In this document: in pieces, positions 45,164-53,000 of the stretch
How positions within the stretch are numbered: the first letter of the stretch is position 1
How the letters are laid out: each line of letters starts with the position of its first letter
Origin: Sediminibacterium sp. C3
GTDB lineage: Bacteria > Bacteroidota > Bacteroidia > Chitinophagales > Chitinophagaceae
DNA: 64,000 nucleotides
NCBI RefSeq assembly: GCF_000508085.1
Contig: NZ_KI669560.1
Coordinates: 1,380,464 to 1,444,463, forward strand
Reading direction: 5' to 3'
Translations under genes and position numbers: made by a program
The notes under the pieces: model-generated
Databases searched by the model: none
Told to the model about the DNA's origin: nothing
What the model saw: the letters and a program-made list of their open reading frames with translations, nothing else

Positions 45164-48034
45164 ATGGCAAAGAAATCAATTCCTACTGCATCAATACCTG
45201 CGAACGATAACGACTTTATTCAGGTAATGGGCGCCCGTGAACACAATTTGAAAAATATTGACATTGCTATTCCTAAAAATAAATTAGTTGTTTTTACAGG
45301 GGTGAGTGGCAGTGGAAAATCTTCATTGGCTTTTGATACTATTTATAATGAAGGTCAGCGCAGGTACATGGAAAGCTTTGGTGCTTATGCCAGACAGTTC
45401 ATGGGTGACATGGAGAGACCTGACGTTGATAAAATCACTGGATTGTCTCCGGTAATTTCGATTGAACAGAAAACCACAAACAAAAATCCGCGTTCTACGG
45501 TTGGTACTGTAACTGAAGTGTACGATTTTCTTCGTTTGCTTTATGCACGGATTGGTGAAGCATACAGTTATGAGACCGGTAAAAAAATGGTCAAGTTTAG
45601 TGAAGAAGAAATTGTTGAGAATATTTATACAAAGTATAAAAACAAGAAAGTGAGTTTGCTGGCACCCCTGATTAGAGGAAGAAAGGGGCATTACAGAGAG
45701 CTCTTTGAAGATATTAGAAAGAAAGGTTTTTTGAAAGTGAGGGTAGATGGAGAAATTATTGATTTAACACCCAAGCTGCAGGTTGACCGTTATAAGATTC
45801 ACGATATTGAAGTGGTGATTGATCGTTTACAGGTTACCGATGATTTAAAAGTGCGGGTTAGCCAGAGTGTGCAGCAGACTTTGAAAATGGGAAAGGACCT
45901 GATGTTCTTATTGTTGAATGATACTAATAAGACGGTGCAATATGCAAAGCAATTAATGTGCGAAGACACGGGCATTTCTTATGAAGAACCTTCTCCGAAT
46001 TCATTTTCCTTTAACTCTCCTTATGGTGCCTGCCCAACCTGTAAAGGATTAGGGCATATGTATTCCATTGATTTATCTGCAGTAATTCCAGATCCGAATC
46101 TGAGTATTAAAGAGGGAGGTATTGCTCCATTGGGTGTGCAAAGAGATGCTTACATGTTCCGCAATGTAGAGCAGCTGGCAAAGAAAAATAAAATCAATCT
46201 GGATAAGCCGGTGAAGGATTTGCCGGTTGCGGGATTAAATATTCTGTTGTATGGCAATCCGGATGGAAATAGTTTAATGGTTGATCCTGAAGAAACAGAT
46301 GGGATGAGTGCAGATCCTTATGCCGGTGAGTTTGAAGGAATCATCCCAATGCTGAAGCGCTGGTTTGCCGGTGTAAAATCGGATGGTATGAGGGAGTGGG
46401 TAGAACAATACATGGAATTAAAAGTATGTACTACCTGTAACGGAGACAGATTAAGAAAAGAAAGTCTCTGGTTTAAGATAGATAATAAAAATATTGCAGA
46501 ACTCAGTGCTTTGAATTTGGATAAACTACAGCAGTGGTTTACCAATCTGGAAGATCGGCTGAACAAGAAACAAAATGTGATTGCTAAAGATATTTTAAAA
46601 GAAATCAGGGAGCGATTACAATTCCTGTTGGATGTTGGACTAACTTATCTCTCCTTGAGTCGTTCTTCCAGAACCCTTAGTGGTGGTGAGTCACAGCGAA
46701 TTAGGCTGGCTACCCAGATTGGATCTCAGTTGCAGGGGATTACTTATATACTGGATGAACCTTCTATTGGTTTGCATCAGCGCGACAATCATCAGTTGAT
46801 TCAGGCCTTGAAAAATCTTCGTGATATAGGGAACAGTGTATTGGTCGTAGAGCACGATAAAGATATTATGCTGGCAGCGGATTATCTGGTGGATATTGGT
46901 CCTCGTGCGGGTAAATATGGCGGAACCATTGTAGCTGAAGGAACACCGCAACAAGTGTTGGAATCCGGAGCAGATACTGCTCAGTATTTGAATGGACAAA
47001 AACGCATTCAGGTGCCCGCAGAAAGAAGGGCTGGTAGTGGTAAATTTCTGGAATTGAATAAGGCTTCCGGAAATAATTTAAAAAATGTTTCTGTTCGTTT
47101 GCCACTGGGTAATTTAATTGTGGTGAGTGGGGTAAGTGGCAGTGGTAAGAGTACCTTGATTAATGAAACACTGTATCCAATTTTGGCCAAGCATTGTTAC
47201 AATAGCAAAGTAACGCCCATGCCTTTTCATTCTGTGAAAGGATTGGAGCATATTGACAAAGTGATTGAAATTGATCAGTCACCCATTGGTAGAACACCAA
47301 GAAGTAACCCTGCTACGTATTGTGGATTCTTTACAGAAATCAGAACTTTGTTTGCTGCTGTACCCGAAGCTAAAATTAGGGGTTATGCAGCGGGTCGTTT
47401 TTCCTTTAATGTTAAGGGCGGTAGATGTGAAATTTGTGAAGGCGGGGGAATGAAAGTGATTGAAATGAATTTTCTGCCAGATGTATATGTAAACTGTGAG
47501 AAATGCAATGGCAAAAGATACAATCGGGAAACATTGGAAATCCGTTACAAGGGAAAATCCATCAGTGATGTGCTGAACATGACGGTGGATGAAGCCTGCG
47601 AATTCTTTCAGCCTGTTCCTTATTTGTACAGAAAGATTAAAGTATTGCAGGAAGTAGGATTGGGCTATATTACTTTGGGCCAGTCTGCTACAACCCTTAG
47701 TGGGGGAGAAGCACAGCGAGTAAAGCTGGCAACAGAACTTGGGAAAAAAGACACTGGTAAAACATTTTATATTCTGGATGAGCCTACTACCGGATTGCAT
47801 TTTCAGGATATCAGTCATTTGCTGGATGTGTTGAATAAATTGGTAGACAGGGGTAATACAGTATTGGTAATTGAACACAATTTGGATGTAGTTAAAATGG
47901 CCGACTATATAATAGATCTGGGACCAGAAGGAGGAGACGGAGGTGGTCAGATTTTATTTGAAGGAACTCCAGAGAAAATGCTGCAACATAAAACCAGTCA
48001 TACTGCCCGCTTTTTAAAAGCTGAAATGAATTAA
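45164..48034 (+). CDS. uvrA: Excinuclease ABC subunit A
   Basis: 956-residue DNA-damage sensor of nucleotide excision repair. It has two ABC modules: the first with Walker A GVSGSGKSS (residues 46-54) and signature LSGGESQRIRLA; the second with GVSGSGKST, LSGGEAQRVKLA and ILDEPTTGLH. Zinc modules are visible as CPTCKGLGH, CTTCNGDR, and CEICEGGGMKVIEMNFLPD with CEKCNGKRYN. The frame is open from 45140, but the usual N-terminus starts at the ATG at 45164. An unknown small gene follows 9 bases after the stop. Confidence 0.97.
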   Translation: MAKKSIPTASIPANDNDFIQVMGAREHNLKNIDIAIPKNKLVVFTGVSGSGKSSLAFDTIYNEGQRRYMESFGAYARQFMGDMERPDVDKITGLSPVISIEQKTTNKNPRSTVGTVTEVYDFLRLLYARIGEAYSYETGKKMVKFSEEEIVENIYTKYKNKKVSLLAPLIRGRKGHYRELFEDIRKKGFLKVRVDGEIIDLTPKLQVDRYKIHDIEVVIDRLQVTDDLKVRVSQSVQQTLKMGKDLMFLLLNDTNKTVQYAKQLMCEDTGISYEEPSPNSFSFNSPYGACPTCKGLGHMYSIDLSAVIPDPNLSIKEGGIAPLGVQRDAYMFRNVEQLAKKNKINLDKPVKDLPVAGLNILLYGNPDGNSLMVDPEETDGMSADPYAGEFEGIIPMLKRWFAGVKSDGMREWVEQYMELKVCTTCNGDRLRKESLWFKIDNKNIAELSALNLDKLQQWFTNLEDRLNKKQNVIAKDILKEIRERLQFLLDVGLTYLSLSRSSRTLSGGESQRIRLATQIGSQLQGITYILDEPSIGLHQRDNHQLIQALKNLRDIGNSVLVVEHDKDIMLAADYLVDIGPRAGKYGGTIVAEGTPQQVLESGADTAQYLNGQKRIQVPAERRAGSGKFLELNKASGNNLKNVSVRLPLGNLIVVSGVSGSGKSTLINETLYPILAKHCYNSKVTPMPFHSVKGLEHIDKVIEIDQSPIGRTPRSNPATYCGFFTEIRTLFAAVPEAKIRGYAAGRFSFNVKGGRCEICEGGGMKVIEMNFLPDVYVNCEKCNGKRYNRETLEIRYKGKSISDVLNMTVDEACEFFQPVPYLYRKIKVLQEVGLGYITLGQSATTLSGGEAQRVKLATELGKKDTGKTFYILDEPTTGLHFQDISHLLDVLNKLVDRGNTVLVIEHNLDVVKMADYIIDLGPEGGDGGGQILFEGTPEKMLQHKTSHTARFLKAEMN

Positions 48035-48043
48035 CTTCATTCT

Positions 48044-48535
48044 ATGAATTTGAATGACCTAAATTTTTTGCCAGAGTGGGATGAAAGCCGCTACAAAGTG
48101 GGACCCGATGATGCAGCAGAAGAGTGGCGCAGAGGGCCGGCCAGGGCTATCGCCAAAGCCATGTATAATCAATGGAGAGAAGTGTTTGGTTTGGTTGTTG
48201 CTTTTGCAGAAAATTTAGCAGATGATGGAGAAGAAACGCATCCTGCTTCTACCAAGGCATTGATCTATGAAAACGTAATGATTGTTGCGCCTAAAATTAT
48301 TGGCGCCATCAGCATGGATTTATATGTTTTGAAAATGGAGAATGCTTCCGTTATTAGAACCAATGCAAAGCAAATGATGGAGCAGATTGGTTTTGCCGTT
48401 TTGATGGGGTGGGCAGACGAAGCTCATAAACAGGTAATTGAAGAAGCCTTGTATAAGTTCAGAGAACTCTATAAACAATGGGTAAGTACTTTTCAGAAAG
48501 ATAGCTTTGAAGACGAATGGGGCCTGTTTATTTAA
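48044..48535 (+). CDS. Conserved helical protein of unknown function downstream of uvrA
   Basis: 163 residues, soluble, no signal peptide. The N-terminus LNDLNFLPEWDESRYKVGPDDAAEEWRR is acidic and tryptophan-rich; the remainder is predicted mostly helical (AIAKAMYNQWREVFGLVVAF, KALIYENVMIVAPKIIGAIS). I do not recognise a family. The 9-base gap to uvrA implies a shared transcript and perhaps expression during DNA damage. Its end overlaps the convergent membrane-protein gene by 4 bases. Confidence 0.75.
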   Translation: MNLNDLNFLPEWDESRYKVGPDDAAEEWRRGPARAIAKAMYNQWREVFGLVVAFAENLADDGEETHPASTKALIYENVMIVAPKIIGAISMDLYVLKMENASVIRTNAKQMMEQIGFAVLMGWADEAHKQVIEEALYKFRELYKQWVSTFQKDSFEDEWGLFI

Positions 48536-48942
48536 TAGGCAGATTTACTCTTTTGCATCGGTTTCCAAACTAAATAAAAATATCCCAGTATTAAAATTCC
48601 GAGGGTGAAAGGAATCAGTGCTATATGCTTATAGGTATATCCGTTCCAGATTTCAATATGGTCAAATCCAAAAAATTCGCTGACCATCCAGTAAGAGTTG
48701 GCAGAAATCCACACCGTTATCGCCAGGTTATGGCATAATTCGGACATGTACTGACGGGTTCTGTAGGCAATAATAATAGAAATCAGTAAAGTGGGGAGAA
48801 TCATTGAAGTGCCCAGCCATCTGAGTCCAAGACACCAGGCCACATCTTTGAATAGCCAAAATACAATATGGAGATTTTCCATCTTCCGGTATTTCAGCGG
48901 AATATCGTATCTGTCATCATGTACCGAAGGGGGCTGCTCCAT
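48532..48942 (-). CDS. Small integral membrane protein of unknown function
   Basis: 136 residues with about four membrane segments (around residues 26-42, 44-60, 73-90 and 106-125) and charged termini. It contains KDVAWCLGLRWLGTSMILPT and NSYWMVSEFF. No family was recognised. It is oriented with the DAO-type flavoprotein gene but separated from it by the downstream end of that gene, and its stop overlaps the unknown gene after uvrA. Confidence 0.7.
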   Translation of the reverse strand: MEQPPSVHDDRYDIPLKYRKMENLHIVFWLFKDVAWCLGLRWLGTSMILPTLLISIIIAYRTRQYMSELCHNLAITVWISANSYWMVSEFFGFDHIEIWNGYTYKHIALIPFTLGILILGYFYLVWKPMQKSKSAY

Positions 48943-48983
48943 TCAAATTCTTTTGTGGCACAATATTAATTTTTTGTAAGCAA

Positions 48984-50036
48984 TTATCGACTTAAAATAT
49001 TCTTGAAACGATCGATGCTGGCCAATGTGTGAATGGGTTGGTTATTGATAATATGCTGTGCAAACTGATGTGCAAAATAGGGGGCCAGACTACAACCCTT
49101 GGTTCCCATCCCATTGAGTATGCCAATATTTTTTTGAATGGGGTGGAACCCCACAAAAGGTCTCCGCTCAATATTGGCAGGTCTTTCTGATGCCATATGA
49201 TCCACAATCTGATAGGGTAACTTGAGCCAGTTTTTTAATTGGAACTCCACTTTTTCCCTGAAGGCAGGTGTTGGATTGGGATGATCGTATTTCCATTCAT
49301 AGGTAGAGCCTATCCAGAACAAATCTTCTTTCCAGGGAACCAGGCTAAGGCTTTGCTTGTAGATATGGTTTCTAGGCAAATCGGGTATGGAGGCAATAAT
49401 GGCTTCTCCTTTATTGGGAGCAAAGGGCAGGAGTTGAAACCAGGGGTTGGTTGTTCCTGCATTACCATCACAAAAAATGATACGGTCAGCTGATATATCT
49501 TTCCAATGGATGATTTCATCCTTAACCATACAGTCATGGAAGTTGAATTTGCTTTCTATCAAAGCGTTTGCTGAAATAAGCTTCTTTCTCCACCCTTCCA
49601 GCAGATCATTCAGTTGAATCAACCAGCAGGGATGTATTTCACCAATGCCAAACTGAAGATGAAAAAAGGAATTCCAGTTTTTTTCATCTACTTCCGATAA
49701 ATATTCTGTTTCGGTTTTTAGTCTTTCGGAAAAGGCGATTTTATTTTCAGGCGTACTATGAAAATCAAGCACATTACATTGGCGAATCAATTCAACGGAT
49801 AATTCCTTTCCCATTTCCTGATAAGCATTTACCGCAAAGGGCATAAAGGTTTCTATTTCCCAGGTTCTGACAATTCTTCTTCCGGTAACCGGATTGATAA
49901 CACCACTGGCTACTTTGGTTGCTGTGTATAGCTTTGCTGTATCCACTACCATAACCCGCTGGCCCTCATTTAGTAAGTTCCAACTTAAAAAACTACCACA
50001 TAACCCCTGGCCTATAATAAGTGTGTCTACCTGCAT
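48984..50036 (-). CDS. FAD-dependent oxidoreductase, D-amino-acid oxidase (DAO) fold
   Basis: 350-residue flavoprotein. It has the dinucleotide motif IIGQGLCGSFLSWNLL (residues 7-22), ASGVINPVTGRR after the FAD site, and a C-terminal flavin region with RRPFVGFHP and ILNGMGTKGCSLAPYFA. The NPVTGRR motif resembles DAO-type domains seen in tRNA-modifying and amino-acid oxidases, but no substrate can be assigned. Its ATG is 2 bases after the stop of the alpha-2-macroglobulin gene, so it is in that operon. Confidence 0.82.
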   Translation of the reverse strand: MQVDTLIIGQGLCGSFLSWNLLNEGQRVMVVDTAKLYTATKVASGVINPVTGRRIVRTWEIETFMPFAVNAYQEMGKELSVELIRQCNVLDFHSTPENKIAFSERLKTETEYLSEVDEKNWNSFFHLQFGIGEIHPCWLIQLNDLLEGWRKKLISANALIESKFNFHDCMVKDEIIHWKDISADRIIFCDGNAGTTNPWFQLLPFAPNKGEAIIASIPDLPRNHIYKQSLSLVPWKEDLFWIGSTYEWKYDHPNPTPAFREKVEFQLKNWLKLPYQIVDHMASERPANIERRPFVGFHPIQKNIGILNGMGTKGCSLAPYFAHQFAQHIINNQPIHTLASIDRFKNILSR

Positions 50037-50038
50037 GA

Positions 50039-53000
50039 TTATTGTTCAATTCTGATTTTAATGGAATTGGAATGTGCTTTTAATGCCGGAGCGTACATGC
50101 TTTGAATGGAAGCAAGCCCCGCTGTGTATAAACCAGTATGTGTGGCTCTCATGGTATAATCCAGTTGATGTGTACCCTTGGGTAAAGAATGGAAATAATA
50201 ATTGGTACTTACATCTTTGGTGCTTTGATAATAAATAGAACGGCTTTTCCATTGGTAGCCACTTAGAACATCGGTTGGCTCTGTTGCTGCCGGACGTAAA
50301 TCCTTAACATGCACATAATCCATTTCCCTGTCTGTTTTTATACTCAGCGTTACATTTAATAATTCACCCACTTTCACAGGCTCATTTTCATTCAATAAAA
50401 TCCATTGGTTATTTCTGAAAACACGGAGGGTCTTATTGATTTCAATAGGTCCTGTGCTGGCTGTAATTTCATCCATATTGGCTAAATATTGCCAGTAGAT
50501 ACTTCCATAAGAAGGTTGATTGGAAACCATATTTTGGGTAGCTGTTGTTACCGTGATATTTCCCATGGAAGCATTCACTTTATTGCCTTCCAGTCTCTTT
50601 TTAAAATAACCGGATCCTTCCATTGTTTTTTCTGTTGCAGTTCCAATGGTAGTGGTATTGCCTAGTTTTATCTGAACTGCTCTTTTATTGCCGAACCATT
50701 CTCCTGCATTCGCAACTATGCTGTACACAGCTTCTGTTGTACTTATACTGTTGCCCCAATGATTGGCTTCTTTGTTCAAAATTAACCAGGTAAGCATGCC
50801 GCTGATGAATTGCTTGTAGGGTTGCTTTGGAAGCGTAGCGTTAATTTCGCTGAAACAATCAATCATCATGCTCTGATGCTGTATGGGCATTGCATACCAG
50901 CGGGAAGTGGTTCTGTTTTTCCAATAAACACCTTTATATGTATCATTCATCGATTGTTCGGCCAATGATTTCAAAATTCTTTCAGCAAATGCAGTCTGAT
51001 TGTTTCTGTGTGCGAGCAATGCTGCCATTGCCTGACCATATAGATTTTGCTGCGACCAGTTGGTCAGTGCTTTCTTTAGATAAAACTGATAGGCAGAATC
51101 ATTGGTAATGGCAATATCTCTGTACAGGCTTCGCATCAGCAAATAATCAAGTGGGATACTAATCTGTTTAGCTGATTTGTCTTTTTTGTAACGGTAGTGG
51201 ATCTCATTGTCCATATAATGATTGGCTTTCACCAGCATCCCTCTTAATCTTGCAGACAGGGATGGATTAATGGCGCCGATTCTTTTTAGTTTGCCTATCT
51301 GGAGTAAAATATAGTTGGTGATAAAGGGATCTGCATTGCCTCCTTCGAACCAACTGAAACTTCCTTCTTTACCCTGCAACTTTTCTAAACGGATGATCCA
51401 TGCTTCATTTTCGGCAGTCATTTTTTCCTCATTGAACTGGTTGGCCAGTTCCTTCAATAAGAGATTTCCTGATTTCGCGTCTAATACCCAGGGTGTTTCT
51501 TCCAGCAAAATCTGCTTTAATTCATTGTTCTTTTCTAATGGATTGAGTAAGGCGGTACTGTCTTTTCTCCAGGCTTCCAATGCCTGACCAATGACAGGAT
51601 ATTTTTTAAGGATATGCAATGCCATTAGGTTGGCATAGATGCGGCTGAATTGCTGAATGGCAGATTGTTCAGGATCTGTTTTCATATAACCCAGTGCCTG
51701 TATGGCATTCCAGGCGGGTTGTGTAGTGTATTCAACGGTCAGCGCTTCTGTACTGATACCTTCACTTTGGTTGTTTATTAATTTACTGAAACTGAATTGT
51801 TGTGTTGTGTCTTTGGATAAGTAAATGGGTAGGGTTTCTGTAATGAACTGTCTGTTACTTAAAACGGGTATGATATGCTCCTCCCCATCACTGAAGCTAT
51901 TGGTCTTTGCAATCATCCGAATGCGCAATGGTTTGTTGTAGCTAAAAGGAATTTGTACAGGGAACTGTGCAATAGCAGATTGCCCGGCTTCGGCAGTAAA
52001 ATACTGCTGCGGAAATACATTCTGAAACCATCCGTCTACCGGTGTATTGGTAGTGGCATCAATCAATTCAAGTGTGATGGTGCCAGTTAATTCTTTTTGG
52101 GTAAGGTTGGCAATCTTCACTGGTATTTCCATCTGATCTCCCTCTCTTAAAAAACGGGGAAGGTTGGGTTGAACCATCAGGCTTTTTTGCGTCTGCACTT
52201 TCTGTTCCGTATAGCCAACGGCCAGCTCTTTGGTATGGGCCAGGGTCATCCATTTCCATTGGGTGGTTGCATCCGGAAACTGAAAGCTGAATGTATATTT
52301 ACCTGTGCTGTCTGCATACAATTGTGAGATAAAAAACGCCGTTTCATTGAAGTTCTTTCTGATAGGCTCAAATCCATCAGCAGGTTTGTTGGCGGGAATG
52401 GTTCTTCCGTTCCGGAAAATATCTCCTGTTATCGGATCTTTGTATTCCACATAAGTATACACTTTGTCATAGTCTTCTTCCATCACGGAATTCGTTCCCC
52501 TGATTTTTATATTGGCCGGGGGTGGGGCTGCAATGGATCGTTTTGCCTGTGTTTCATATAAAACCCTTTCTTTTATTTTCCATTGAACAGGAATGCTATT
52601 GAGTAGTTGCGGATCTGTATAGGGTTTTGCTTCACAGAAACACTGATAGTCGTGTAATAGGGTAATATGGCTGGCTCGGAATAGGGTACTGAAGAATCCA
52701 TCATCGTAATTAGTATTGTTCCACAGATTTAATCTATCCCAATTGTGTGGATTCAATGCATCCAGACTGGCATCATACATACCTGTCAGTATTTCTGCTG
52801 CTTTTTCATTTGCCTTGTTACCGGCTACTTCAATTTGCCAGCTTTCCTTGGCGCCTGGCTCAAAGACATTTCTGAAAGTTCCTGTTTTAATGGATAATTC
52901 TTTGTCGTAAAAAGGTACAGCAATGGATTGAGCTTGTTTATACATTCTTCCGTTTGCAATAAATACTTCCTGCAAAAATATTCCTCCCTTATCCTCTTCA

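Noticed and set aside
47279..47878. Minus-strand open frame of 199 codons within uvrA
   Set aside because: Antisense to the conserved second ATPase module of UvrA; cysteine- and aromatic-rich shadow.
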